Shown piece by piece: positions 24,657 to 33,911 of a DNA stretch of 64,000 nt; the stretch's first letter is position 1, and every line of letters starts with the position of its first letter. The notes below the pieces were generated by a model, which was not told the origin of the DNA, ran no database searches, and saw only the letters and a program-made list of their open reading frames with translations. A program made the position numbers and the translations under genes. Origin of the DNA: Paenibacillus ihbetae (lineage in GTDB: Bacteria; Bacillota; Bacilli; Paenibacillales; Paenibacillaceae); contig NZ_CP016809.1 in the NCBI RefSeq assembly GCF_002741055.1, positions 4,070,501 through 4,134,500 on the forward strand, in the 5' to 3' direction.

Positions 24657-25415
24657 ATGAGCTTACGGACAACACTGCTGGATACGGATGCCTTGTTACA
24701 TCTGCAGGAGGACTGGCAGCTTGAAGCCGCTGACAGCCTGATGGCGAAAATGACGGATAAGACCGCCAAATTCCCTTGTATTCCCGCCGTTCAAGGCCAT
24801 GCGCTAAAGCATTTCAGATACGGGTTTATCAATCTTAGCCGGTGTTCCGTCGAGGAAGCCTCCGGTGAATTAGCTTCACTGCTTCATGAGTATGGGCTCC
24901 ATTCAAGAGAATACGGCAACTATACATCGCTTGTGGTTATGATCCATGCCGGAAAGGCCGAGGATGGCCGCGAGGGCGTCGAATATTACGAGAGGCTGTT
25001 CTGGGCGCTGCTGACCCGGGCTACAGCGCATGACCCGCAGCCGTGGCCAGAGTCCATACCGGATGAGCCGTCACATCATTTATGGGAGTTTTGTTATGGT
25101 GGCGAGCCGTATTTCGTATACTGCGGGACGCCGGCCCATAAGAAGCGCAGGAGCAGGCATTTTCCATACATGATGCTTGCGTTTACGCCGCGCTGGGTTT
25201 TGCGGCAATTCAATGCCAAAGCCCGGCAGGCTCAGCGGACCAAGATGCTGATCAGGGAACGCCTTGAGGCGTATGATGCAGTGCCGCCGCACCCGGATTT
25301 GAATTTGTACGGACAAAAAGACAATTACGAGTGGAAACAGTATTTCCTTGGCGACAGCACCGAGTCTCCGAACCGCTGTCCGTTCGTCCGGAACCGCAAG
25401 GAGATCCGGCAATAA
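24657..25415 (+). CDS. YqcI/YcgG family protein
   Basis: 252-residue cytosolic protein of the YqcI/YcgG family (widely spread, function unknown). Recognisable blocks are FPCIPAVQGHALKHFRYGFI near residue 40, a central FWALLTRATAHDPQPWP, and GEPYFVYCGTPAHKKRRSRHFPYMMLAFTPRW. ATG 24657 has GGGGAGGGA about 8 bases upstream; the frame runs 9 codons further back without support. Upstream, 24540-24566 resembles the beginning of the dispersed repeat, but only partly. There is no obvious functional link with RNase J, which diverges. Confidence 0.8.
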   Translation: MSLRTTLLDTDALLHLQEDWQLEAADSLMAKMTDKTAKFPCIPAVQGHALKHFRYGFINLSRCSVEEASGELASLLHEYGLHSREYGNYTSLVVMIHAGKAEDGREGVEYYERLFWALLTRATAHDPQPWPESIPDEPSHHLWEFCYGGEPYFVYCGTPAHKKRRSRHFPYMMLAFTPRWVLRQFNAKARQAQRTKMLIRERLEAYDAVPPHPDLNLYGQKDNYEWKQYFLGDSTESPNRCPFVRNRKEIRQ

Positions 25416-25441
25416 TCGGGCACGCGGTTTATGACGCCGAG

Positions 25442-25618
25442 ATGATAAACGGCAAGAACAATATCATCTCTGCCTATTATAATGTAGAAACAGGCGTGAA
25501 ATATATTAAGAACAAGGGCAGAGTTGACGACGGCTTCATGCTATGGCAGCTCTGCAAGCAGCAGGTCCATCCACCGGCGTTAGCCGGGACGGCTACCGGG
25601 AACAGCGCCGGGCAATAG
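25442..25618 (+). CDS. Hypothetical small ORF
   Basis: 58-codon open frame (MINGKNNIISAYYNVETGVK...) between the YqcI-like gene and the leftward AraC gene. It is not on the opposite strand of a real gene, and its first 40 residues have normal composition, but there is no convincing ribosome binding site and no family I recognise. It could be the tail of a decayed gene. Confidence 0.2.
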   Translation: MINGKNNIISAYYNVETGVKYIKNKGRVDDGFMLWQLCKQQVHPPALAGTATGNSAGQ

Positions 25619-25679
25619 GTGGGCCGGAATTTACCGCTTCAAGGCGATTGCAGCGAGTGCGATCCCTGGTTTAGCGATA

Positions 25680-26561
25680 TCATAAATTTTTGCGATATTC
25701 GGAAGGCGTGCAGTTCATGATTCTCCGGAATACCCGAACAAAATAGCTGATATGTCCGAATCCGACATCCAGTGCGATGTCGGATATTTTATGTTCCGGC
25801 TGACGCAGCAGCTCCGCTGCCTGCCGCACCCGATAGGAGTTCATATAATCAACCGGCGTCTGTCCGGTCATCGATTTGAAGAAGCGGCAGAATTGACCTT
25901 CGCTCATCGGGATCAGGTCGGCCAGCTCGCCGATTCGAATCGGACGATGGTAGTTGTTTTGAATATAGACGATCACCTTCTTCAGCCGTTCGGTTCTTGA
26001 CGTATCGGCCGCATCGGTGCGGCTGCGGTTCACCAGCCTGCCGGATGCGGCGGCATGATGGAGCATAAGGTACAGATGGCCTTTGATTGCGGCTTCATAA
26101 CCGGGCGGCGGCTGCTTGGATAAGGCGATCATATCCTTGATATGCCGAAGCAGCCCACCATCCGTCTCGGATGTAATCAGCCTAGGAAAGGTGGCCTTCC
26201 GTTCCTGGAAGGGAACGATCATGCCTTCCTGGAGCGCATCGTACTGGGCGCTTGCGAGCATGCCGAAATCGAATACCATGGCGCAGAAGCTGCACCCTTG
26301 ATCCCCCCGGGCATGGCCGGTATGAATATCGGAGCCGTCGATAAACAGGGCTTCGCCGGCACGAACGGGGATGGATTCGGTATCGTTGATTTGAAACAAC
26401 ACTTCGCCTTCGATGCAGTAGAAGATTTCGGACTCCGTATGCCAGTGAGAGTCTACGACGTGAGCTCCGGGGGCAAATTGATACCAATAAATTCCGAACG
26501 GAAAGCGTTCGCTGCCATGAGCCTTGATTTCTTTGAGGGACCGGTGCAGCGTTTGATCCAT
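25680..26561 (-). CDS. AraC-family regulator of the alpha-xylosidase gene
   Basis: 293-residue regulator. An N-terminal cupin sugar-sensing domain (about residues 1-150, with DSHWHTESEIFYCIEGEVLFQIN) is followed by two helix-turn-helix units at residues 195-293: IRIGELADLIPMSEGQFCRFFKSMTGQTPVDYMN and ISDIALDVGFGHISYFVRVFRR. It is divergent from the GH31 gene across a 174-bp shared promoter region, so it most likely controls that gene in response to an imported sugar. The AraC class and the arrangement are clear; the inducer is not. Confidence 0.9.
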   Translation of the reverse strand: MDQTLHRSLKEIKAHGSERFPFGIYWYQFAPGAHVVDSHWHTESEIFYCIEGEVLFQINDTESIPVRAGEALFIDGSDIHTGHARGDQGCSFCAMVFDFGMLASAQYDALQEGMIVPFQERKATFPRLITSETDGGLLRHIKDMIALSKQPPPGYEAAIKGHLYLMLHHAAASGRLVNRSRTDAADTSRTERLKKVIVYIQNNYHRPIRIGELADLIPMSEGQFCRFFKSMTGQTPVDYMNSYRVRQAAELLRQPEHKISDIALDVGFGHISYFVRVFRRIMNCTPSEYRKNL

Positions 26562-26668
26562 GCTGAATCCTCCTTCGGGCTTTTCAGGAAATGAATGGGT
26601 TGCATATAAACGTCAAGATTGTGCTATAAAACAACCGGATATTGATAGTTGGATTAAAAACATATCAG

Positions 26669-26693
26669 TATAATGACATTATAACGCTTACAA
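26669..26693. promoter_or_regulatory. GH31 promoter -10 with overlapping cre site
   Basis: TATAAT at 26669-26674 (weak -35 TAGTTG 17 bp upstream) points at the GH31 gene. Directly behind it, read on the minus strand, 26693-26679 is TTGTAAGCGTTATAA, which fits the CcpA cre consensus WTGNAARCGNWWWCA at all defined positions but one. A cre over the start site implies carbon catabolite repression of the alpha-xylosidase gene. Confidence 0.6.
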
Positions 26694-26735
26694 CTCAATA
26701 ATCAATTTTCAGAATATAGAAAGGCGGTTCCTATC

Positions 26736-29060
26736 ATGAAATTTACGGACGGCAACTGGCTGGTACGTGAAGGCTTCTCGATTGCAGGAGCGGTACAGGC
26801 ATATGATTTTGCAGTGAAGGGCAGCACGCTTACAGCGTATGCATCGACAGCCCCGATTCCAGGCAGAGGAGCAACAATCAACGCGCAGCTCATTACCGTG
26901 CAGTTTCATTCACCGGCTCCGGGCGTGATTGGCGTCAAGCTTGTACATTATGCAGGCGTACGCGACCTTGGACCGGCATTCGAGCTGTATAAGGAAGAAG
27001 GCAGCCATGCAGTTATTGAGGAGAATGACGAGGAGGCTGTGCTTCGCAGCGGAAACTTGAGCGTCGTCATCAAGAAAGGCCCGCAGTGGTCGGTTCATTT
27101 CTATCGTGGAGACGAGCGTATCACGGGCAGCGGCTTCAAATCGATCGCCCATATCGTTGAGGACGGCGGACAGACCTACATGCGCGAAGAGCTGGATCTT
27201 GGCGTAGGCGAATGGGTATATGGGCTTGGCGAGCGCTTCACGTCCTTCGTGAAGAACGGCCAAACCGTCGACATCTGGAACCAGGACGGGGGCACAAGCT
27301 CCGAGCAGGCATATAAAAACATTCCGTTCTACATCACGAACAAAGGCTACGGCGTATTCGTGAATCAGCCGGATCTCGTCTCTTTCGAGGTGGCCTCCGA
27401 GAAGGTGAAGAAGGTGCAATTCAGCGTTCAAGGCGAGTCGCTGGAGTACTTCATCATCGATGGTCCCGATCCGAAAGGCGTGCTCGATAAATATACGAAT
27501 TTGACAGGCAAGCCGGCGCTGCCTCCGGCATGGACCTTCGGCTTGTGGCTCTCAACCTCATTCACGACACAATACGACGAAGCTACGGTCAATTCATTCG
27601 TGGACGGGATGCTGGAGCGTGACATTCCTTTGCACGTATTCCATTTCGACTGCTTCTGGATGAAGGGGCTGAATTGGACCGATTTCCAATGGGATGAGGA
27701 AGTATTCCCGGATCCGGAAGGCATGCTGAAGCGCCTGAAAGAGAAGGGGCTGAAAATTTGCGTATGGATCAACCCGTATATCGCCCAGCGCTCGCGTCTT
27801 TTTGAGGAAGGACGGGAGAAGGGATATCTCGTGAAGAAGCCTAACGGCGACGTGTGGCAATGGAATCTGTGGCAGCCGGGGATGGCGCTTGTGGATTTCA
27901 CGAATCCGGATGCATGCGAATGGTATGCAGGATATCTCCGCGAGCTGGCGGACATGGGCGTGGACAGCTTCAAAACTGATTTCGGCGAGCGGATTCCGAC
28001 GGACGTCGTATATTTCGACGGATCCGATCCGCATAAAATGCACAATTATTACACCCAGCTCTACAACAAAGTGGTATTCGAAGTGCTTGTGGAGAAATTC
28101 GGGAAAAATCAAGCGGCCGTATTCGCGCGTTCCGCTACGGTTGGCGGACAGCAGTTCCCGGTTCACTGGGGCGGCGATTGCTACGCCGATTACGAATCCA
28201 TGGCGGAGAGCCTTCGCGGCGGCTTGTCGCTCGGCCTAGGCGGCTTCGGCTTCTGGAGCCATGATATCGGCGGCTTCGAGAATACGGCGCCGGCCCATGT
28301 GTTCAAGCGCTGGTTGGCGTTCGGTCTCCTGTCGAGCCACAGCCGCCTGCACGGCAGCACGTCCTACCGGGTGCCTTGGGCATACGACGAAGAGGCCGTC
28401 GATGTTACGCGCTTCTTCACGAAGCTGAAGAGCCGTCTAATGCCGTATCTGTTCAATACAGCGGTTCAAGCCTCGGAGCACGGGATTCCGAGCATGCGGG
28501 CCATGTTCCTGGAATTCCCTGAAGACCCGGCCGTCGAAATGCTGGACCGTCAATATATGCTTGGCGACTCGCTGCTGGTTGCTCCGGTCTTCAGCGAGAA
28601 GGGAGAAGTATCGTATTATCTTCCACACGGGACCTGGACGCATCTGCTGACCGGCGAAACGGTGGAAGGCGGTTCATGGCGCAAGGAGACCTATGATTTC
28701 CTCAGTCTGCCGCTCTTTGTACGGGGCAACTCGTTCCTGGCGCTGGGCGCTAACGACAACCGGCCGGATTATGACTATGCGGACGGAGTGGAGCTGGGGC
28801 TGTACGCCTTGGAAGAAGGTCAAGAGGCATCGGTAACGGTGCGGAACATGGAAGGTCAGATTGAGCTGTCCGTTCGCGCTGTTCGTGTTGGAAACCGGAT
28901 CAGCCTGACATCCGAGGGCAGCGGCAAGCCATTCTCCGTGAAGCTGTACGGCACGGGCGAAGCCGTCTCCGTAGACGGAGAAGGGGCGACTCTGGCGGAT
29001 GGCCGGATTGACGTGGCCGGGGGCCGGAAAGCGGAAATCGCCGTTCAACTGAAAGGATAG
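26736..29060 (+). CDS. yicI: GH31 alpha-xylosidase (YicI-like)
   Basis: 774-residue retaining alpha-glycosidase that removes alpha-1,6-xylosyl residues from the non-reducing end of xyloglucan oligosaccharides (isoprimeverose units). The nucleophile is D415 in SFKTDFGERIP and the acid/base is D481 in HWGGDC, almost the same numbers as in E. coli YicI; the KTDFGERIPTDV context is specific to the alpha-xylosidase branch of GH31. There is no signal peptide, so it acts in the cytoplasm. A GAAAGGCGG site precedes the ATG. Controlled by the divergent AraC gene and a cre site. Confidence 0.92.
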   Translation: MKFTDGNWLVREGFSIAGAVQAYDFAVKGSTLTAYASTAPIPGRGATINAQLITVQFHSPAPGVIGVKLVHYAGVRDLGPAFELYKEEGSHAVIEENDEEAVLRSGNLSVVIKKGPQWSVHFYRGDERITGSGFKSIAHIVEDGGQTYMREELDLGVGEWVYGLGERFTSFVKNGQTVDIWNQDGGTSSEQAYKNIPFYITNKGYGVFVNQPDLVSFEVASEKVKKVQFSVQGESLEYFIIDGPDPKGVLDKYTNLTGKPALPPAWTFGLWLSTSFTTQYDEATVNSFVDGMLERDIPLHVFHFDCFWMKGLNWTDFQWDEEVFPDPEGMLKRLKEKGLKICVWINPYIAQRSRLFEEGREKGYLVKKPNGDVWQWNLWQPGMALVDFTNPDACEWYAGYLRELADMGVDSFKTDFGERIPTDVVYFDGSDPHKMHNYYTQLYNKVVFEVLVEKFGKNQAAVFARSATVGGQQFPVHWGGDCYADYESMAESLRGGLSLGLGGFGFWSHDIGGFENTAPAHVFKRWLAFGLLSSHSRLHGSTSYRVPWAYDEEAVDVTRFFTKLKSRLMPYLFNTAVQASEHGIPSMRAMFLEFPEDPAVEMLDRQYMLGDSLLVAPVFSEKGEVSYYLPHGTWTHLLTGETVEGGSWRKETYDFLSLPLFVRGNSFLALGANDNRPDYDYADGVELGLYALEEGQEASVTVRNMEGQIELSVRAVRVGNRISLTSEGSGKPFSVKLYGTGEAVSVDGEGATLADGRIDVAGGRKAEIAVQLKG

Positions 29061-29092
29061 TTTTCGGAAGCGTGAGATTGGCTGCTTGTTAA

Positions 29093-29150
29093 TAAGGAAG
29101 GTGAGCCCGGACCAGCCATGTGCTGGAGTCGGGCTTCTTCCATCTTTTGG
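29093..29150 (+). terminator. Probable terminator after GH31
   Basis: Interrupted stem with GCCCG (29105-29109) against CGGGC (29130-29134), inner CCAGC/GCTGG, and flanking GAAG/CTTC pairing, followed by ATCTTTT. Less regular than the other terminators here. Confidence 0.45.
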
Positions 29151-29281
29151 TTGATCGAGCAAGGATGTTTATCCTGATATAATAGGGGAGCGGCAGGAAG
29201 TTTGGGCCATCATCGCAATCATTTGTAACCGTTTCCTTGGATCTGCCGACGTCTATGCAAGACAGGAGCGAAAACCATTCG

Positions 29282-31072
29282 ATGTTATCGTATTTCATTC
29301 AACTGATGAATGATATGAAAATCCGAACGAAATTGATTTTATCCTTTGTCGTGGTCGTGTTCGTTCCGGTTTCAATCGTCAGCATTTTCCTGACGGGAGA
29401 GCTCCGTAAGTTTGCATTTAACAATGCCTTGGAGCAAGCGTACCAGAACGTGGACCGGGTGAAGAAGCGGTCGACAGAGGTGCTTAACGTGTCGGATGAT
29501 CTATCCTACCGGCTTTCTTATGATGAGCGGCTCAAAAACCTGGCCAACCGCCAATATGAAAGCGTATACGATGTGTTTGTCGCCTATCGTGCTTATCCGG
29601 ATCTTCAGCAGGCGAAGCAGATGTATAAAGAGATCTCGAACATTCGCTTTTACAGCGAGAATCAGACCATGCTGAACAACTGGGAATTCATCTATCCGGA
29701 AGAAGAGATCCGGCAGGCGGAATGGTATGTACTGGCCCAGGAAAATATCGGTGTCATTCACTGGGATTATATTGTTGATGAACGTGACGGGAAGCACTAC
29801 CTCAGCCTGATCAAGGGAGTGGACCTGGGGAGCAGAGACAACCGCGGCGTGCTGGTTATCAACGTCAACACGAGCATGCTGAATACGATTCTGAATCAGG
29901 AATCGTTCTACACGATCATAGCGGACAGCAAGAACAATATCGTTGCTGCCAACCGCCCGGATCTCTACGGCAGGACGCTGTCCGAAATCCATGATGATTC
30001 CGGTGCGATTTATCAACAGAGCGGGTCCTACGAGGCAATCATTGATCGTGAAGCATCCAAGGTGCTCATTGAACCGCTGAATCCGGAGATGGGGCAGAAC
30101 AGCCTAAGAATTATATCGATCTTCTCCATCGACAGCATCATAGCCGAAGCGAACCGGATTAACCGGCTGGTGTTGACCGTCATCATCATTAGCCTGGTGC
30201 TGGCCGTCCTGCTGATCTACAGCTTCTCTTCGCTTATTTCAAACCGCCTGCTAAGGCTTAGCAAGCATATTACAAAGGTAGGGACGGGCAACCTTGCCGT
30301 GGCCATGGAGATCGACGGCAAAGACGAGATCGGGCAATTGTCCCGCCAGTTCAACTCCATGGTCGGGAGCATTAATGAGCTGATGAACGAAGTGCAGGAA
30401 TCCAATTTGCAGAAGCGGCGCTTGGAGCAGAAGCAAAGTGAAATCAAATTTAAAATGATGGCCAGTCAGATTAATCCCCATTTTCTGTTCAACGCCTTGG
30501 AAGCGATCCGGATGGAGGCCCATTTAAAAGGCGAGCGTGAGATCGCCCGAATCGTCCGGCTGCTCGGGAAGATGATGCGCAGCAATCTTGAGGTCGGAAG
30601 CGGAAAGACGACGATCAAGGACGAAATCGAGATGGTGCGATGCTATCTGGACGTTCAGAAATTTCGGTATGAAGACCGGTTGAAATATGAGCTGGAGGTG
30701 GATCCGGATGCCGAGCCGGTCAGGATCCCTCCGCTGATTATCCAGCCTCTCGTTGAAAATGCTGTCATCCACGGAATGGACCACAAGGAAGACGGTACGT
30801 TCATCCGGGTTAAGGTTACGGCACAGCGAGGCAAGATTCTCGTCGTCACCGAGGATAACGGGGCAGGCATTACACCGGAGCGGCTTGAGATGATACACAG
30901 CTTCCTGAATGAATCCGACGAGCATGAAGGCGGTCGAATCGGCTTGCGCAACGTGCATGTCAGACTCCAGCTGACTTATGGCCCCGACTCCGGCTTGACC
31001 ATTTATAGCGAGCCGGGAGAGGGCACCCGTATAGAATTCAGTATTCCGACAGGAGGAGAAATCGATGATTAA
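29282..31072 (+). CDS. yesM: Two-component sensor histidine kinase, YesM family
   Basis: 596-residue membrane sensor. TM1 is near residues 14-36, followed by an extracytoplasmic sensor of about 260 residues, TM2 near 300-322, a HAMP linker, then a His_kinase domain with H400 in QINPHFLFNALEA and an HATPase with IIQPLVENAVIHG and DNGAG/GIGLRNVHVRL. The start is uncertain: ATG 29282 has AGGAG 13 bases upstream, while the in-frame TTG 29237 and ATG 29255 have none. It overlaps the response regulator start by 8 bp and is followed by an LplB/LplC/LplA-type importer, so it probably senses the sugar or its loaded binding protein. Confidence 0.9.
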   Translation: MLSYFIQLMNDMKIRTKLILSFVVVVFVPVSIVSIFLTGELRKFAFNNALEQAYQNVDRVKKRSTEVLNVSDDLSYRLSYDERLKNLANRQYESVYDVFVAYRAYPDLQQAKQMYKEISNIRFYSENQTMLNNWEFIYPEEEIRQAEWYVLAQENIGVIHWDYIVDERDGKHYLSLIKGVDLGSRDNRGVLVINVNTSMLNTILNQESFYTIIADSKNNIVAANRPDLYGRTLSEIHDDSGAIYQQSGSYEAIIDREASKVLIEPLNPEMGQNSLRIISIFSIDSIIAEANRINRLVLTVIIISLVLAVLLIYSFSSLISNRLLRLSKHITKVGTGNLAVAMEIDGKDEIGQLSRQFNSMVGSINELMNEVQESNLQKRRLEQKQSEIKFKMMASQINPHFLFNALEAIRMEAHLKGEREIARIVRLLGKMMRSNLEVGSGKTTIKDEIEMVRCYLDVQKFRYEDRLKYELEVDPDAEPVRIPPLIIQPLVENAVIHGMDHKEDGTFIRVKVTAQRGKILVVTEDNGAGITPERLEMIHSFLNESDEHEGGRIGLRNVHVRLQLTYGPDSGLTIYSEPGEGTRIEFSIPTGGEIDD

Positions 31073-32624
31073 AGTGCTGATCGTGGATGATGAGCCTAAA
31101 CTGCGTGAAGGATTGAAGAGTATCGTGCCTTGGAGCGACCTGGGGTTCGAGGTCGTGGATACAGCTGCCAACGGGAACGAAGCGCTTGAGAAGCATAAGC
31201 GTTATGCGCCGGACGTCATGCTGGTGGACATCCGCATGCCGGGCATGGACGGGCTGCAGCTGATCGAGGCGGTCCGCTCCGTCGATCCGGCGATTCATCT
31301 TCTGATCCTCAGCGGTTACGCCGATTTCGATTATGCCAAACGCGCCATTTCCCATCGGGTTGACGGGTATCTGCTCAAGCCGGTAGATGAGGATGAGCTG
31401 GCCGCTTACCTGATGCAGATGAAGGAGACGATCGAGCAGGAGCGACAGTGGTTGGCGCTGAATCAGGCGGCCTCCGAAATCAGCCGCGAGCAGCTCGTTC
31501 AATCCTGGCTTCAGCAGGAACAGGGGGCGGGGGTGGATTCGGCATCCCGCCAGTTGGCCGAGCAGCTTGGGCTTGCGTGGGACCATTATCAGGTTGCACT
31601 TGTTTACGTTCAGGGCTCCGATGAATCAAGCGATGAACCGGATCGCCTCTTGAAGGAAAAGCTGGTGGAAGCCTTCGAGAAGGAGGGCAGCGGCATCGTA
31701 TTCTCGATGCATGGCTTTCTCGGTCTGCTCATGCCGGTACCGGTGCTGTCGGCCTCCGGAAGGAAAGAGCTGCAGGAGCGGCTCGAGACGGCAGCAAGCC
31801 TGGCCGGAGCAGCTATTACAGCCGCGGTAGGGCATGCTGTGCGCAACATCGCCGATATCGTCAAGTCCCACCATGCGGCCAAGAAGCTGCTGCGGCGGCG
31901 ATTCTTCTATGCCCCGGGCGAGCTGCTGTACCCGGAGTCGGTGCCGTTCGACGGCGAGAACGGGGCTGAGCCATCGGAAGGGTATGAGCCCGGCCCGTTC
32001 ATGGAGCAGCTGTATTACGCAGTGGACGTCGGCAATGCGGACATTCAGCAGAAGCTGCTCCGCTCCGCCGCCTTGGGCATGATCCGGGATCAGTATTCCG
32101 AAGCGAACATGAAGAGCGCCTTCGTCGAGCTGCTGACCAGCGTGCATAACAAGCTGACGCTGCATCATACCGAGCTGCAATCGCGGACGAAGGAATACTC
32201 GGACCGGATTGCCGCGATCTTCCGCCAACGGACCGTATTTGATCTGTGCCGGCACTCTGCCCAATTCCTGGAGGAGCTGGTGTGGCAGGCGGGCAGAGGG
32301 GGGCGGGATCAGGAGATGAAGCGCATTATAGACCTGATCCAGCGAAATTACAGCGACAATATTAAGCTGGAAACCTTGGCTTCGGTATTCAATTACAACA
32401 GCGCCTACTTGGGCAAAATGTTCAAAAATACAACAGGTGAATACTTTAACACGTATCTGGATAAGGTCCGAATCGACAAGGCCAAGGATTTTCTGAAACA
32501 GGGCATGAAAGTATACCAGGTTGCGGAGAAGGTAGGCTATACCAACGTAGATTACTTCCACAGCAAGTTTAAAAAATATGTTGGAACCTCGCCGTCGAAT
32601 TACCGCAAAGAGCTGGAGCTTTAA
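31065..32624 (+). CDS. yesN: Response regulator, YesN/AraC type
   Basis: 519 residues: an N-terminal receiver (phospho-acceptor D55 in MLVDIRMPGMDG, acidic pair D8-D9), a long middle region, and a C-terminal AraC HTH pair (about residues 420-515, with IKLETLASVFNYNSAYLGKMFK and VYQVAEKVGYTNVDYFHSKFKK). Partner of the overlapping YesM kinase. Expected target is the importer operon starting at 32928, which follows after a terminator. An AGGAGGAG site lies within the end of the kinase gene. Confidence 0.92.
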   Translation: MIKVLIVDDEPKLREGLKSIVPWSDLGFEVVDTAANGNEALEKHKRYAPDVMLVDIRMPGMDGLQLIEAVRSVDPAIHLLILSGYADFDYAKRAISHRVDGYLLKPVDEDELAAYLMQMKETIEQERQWLALNQAASEISREQLVQSWLQQEQGAGVDSASRQLAEQLGLAWDHYQVALVYVQGSDESSDEPDRLLKEKLVEAFEKEGSGIVFSMHGFLGLLMPVPVLSASGRKELQERLETAASLAGAAITAAVGHAVRNIADIVKSHHAAKKLLRRRFFYAPGELLYPESVPFDGENGAEPSEGYEPGPFMEQLYYAVDVGNADIQQKLLRSAALGMIRDQYSEANMKSAFVELLTSVHNKLTLHHTELQSRTKEYSDRIAAIFRQRTVFDLCRHSAQFLEELVWQAGRGGRDQEMKRIIDLIQRNYSDNIKLETLASVFNYNSAYLGKMFKNTTGEYFNTYLDKVRIDKAKDFLKQGMKVYQVAEKVGYTNVDYFHSKFKKYVGTSPSNYRKELEL

Positions 32625-32757
32625 GGGAGCGGAGTTTATTTCACGACACGGCGGATGCCTTATGCCTTGGACGGGAAGACGCCCGCTGCAGCTTGAAGCC
32701 AAGGCCTGTTCCGGTGCTTTTCGCTTACGCAGTTAAGGGGGCCTTGATTCTGCCCGA

Positions 32758-32787
32758 AGACGCGTCTATGGTGCGCGTCTATTTTTG
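32758..32787 (+). terminator. Terminator between response regulator and importer operon
   Basis: A 7-bp stem (32758-32764 AGACGCG with 32774-32780) followed by ATTTTTGTTT. It separates the regulatory pair from the transporter genes. The rest of the 300-bp gap 32625-32927 must hold the regulated promoter, but I do not see a clear -35/-10. Confidence 0.7.
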
Positions 32788-32927
32788 TTTGTCCCTCCTC
32801 CAGGACATGGCCGGGGATCGGGCGGGAACAATGTCTAATTTTTATATGATTTTTGCACGAATCCTTTGGGTACCCCCTTCTTCCGGCTTCGTTTATCATC
32901 AGGATATACAAGAGAGGAGGGGTTGGC

Positions 32928-33896
32928 TTGAAAGCGGTAACAGAGAGAGAAGGCAGCGTCCAACCTGCCACCAGAAAGAAGAAAAAGAAAGGCTTTTGGG
33001 CCACTTTCAAGGAGCAGAAAATACTGTACGGCATGTCGCTGCCCTTCATCATTGTCGTCTTCATCTTCAGTTATTTGCCGATATGGGGCTGGCTCATGGC
33101 GTTCCAAAGTTACAGGCCGGGCAGAAGCGTATTTGAGCAAAAATGGGTCGGGTTCGATCACTTTGTGGCCCTGTTTACGGATGATAAGTTTTATCTGGTT
33201 TTGCGAAATACGCTGGCTATGAGTTTTATGGGGCTGATCGTCGGCTTCACGATTCCGATCCTGTTCGCTGTGCTTCTCAATGAGCTTCGTGGAAGCGTTT
33301 TTAAACGGACGGTTCAGACGATTTCGTATCTTCCCCATTTCGTATCCTGGGTCGTTGTGGCCGGGATTGTGACCAAAATGCTGTCCGTTGATGGAGGCGC
33401 TGTCAATCAGCTGCTGATGTGGCTCGGCATCATCGACCAGCCGATTCAGTTTATGGCGCAGGGAAGCTGGTTCTGGTATATCGTAACCGGCTCGGATCTG
33501 TGGAAGGAAATGGGCTGGAACGCGATCATCTATTTGGCAGCGATTTCAGGCATCGACCAAGAGCAGTTTGAGGCCGCCAAGGTCGACGGCGCAAGCCGCA
33601 TCCGCCAGATTTGGCATATTACGATTCCAAGCATTGCGCCGACGATTGCGATCCTGCTGATCATGTCGATCGGACATCTGATCAGCATCGGCTTCGAGAA
33701 GCAGTTCCTGCTCGGCAACCCGCTGGTGGTGGATTACTCCCAGGTCCTGGATCTCTATGCATTGAATTACGGGCTTGGCATGGGACGCTTTTCCTTCGGT
33801 ACGGCCATCGGGATGTTCAACTCGATCGTCAGCATCATCCTGCTGCTCGTCGCGAACGGCGTGTTCAAAAAATTTACCAAGCAATCGATTATGTAA
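32928..33896 (+). CDS. lplB: ABC oligosaccharide importer permease LplB-like
   Basis: 322-residue permease of the LplB/YtcP-associated class, with a Lys-rich cytosolic N-terminus (RKKKKKGFWATFKEQK), about six helices, and the EAA loop GIDQEQFEAAKVDGASRIRQIW. The start is a TTG at 32928 with GAGGAGG 7 bases upstream; the open frame upstream (MHESFGYP...) has no ribosome binding site and runs over the leader. No ATPase gene accompanies this importer. Confidence 0.9.
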   Translation: MKAVTEREGSVQPATRKKKKKGFWATFKEQKILYGMSLPFIIVVFIFSYLPIWGWLMAFQSYRPGRSVFEQKWVGFDHFVALFTDDKFYLVLRNTLAMSFMGLIVGFTIPILFAVLLNELRGSVFKRTVQTISYLPHFVSWVVVAGIVTKMLSVDGGAVNQLLMWLGIIDQPIQFMAQGSWFWYIVTGSDLWKEMGWNAIIYLAAISGIDQEQFEAAKVDGASRIRQIWHITIPSIAPTIAILLIMSIGHLISIGFEKQFLLGNPLVVDYSQVLDLYALNYGLGMGRFSFGTAIGMFNSIVSIILLLVANGVFKKFTKQSIM

Positions 33897-33911
33897 GGAG
33901 GAGGGACCCGC

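Noticed and set aside
29223..29237. cre-like TTGTAACCGTTTCCT before the first YesM gene
   Set aside because: Three mismatches to the consensus, including a core position.
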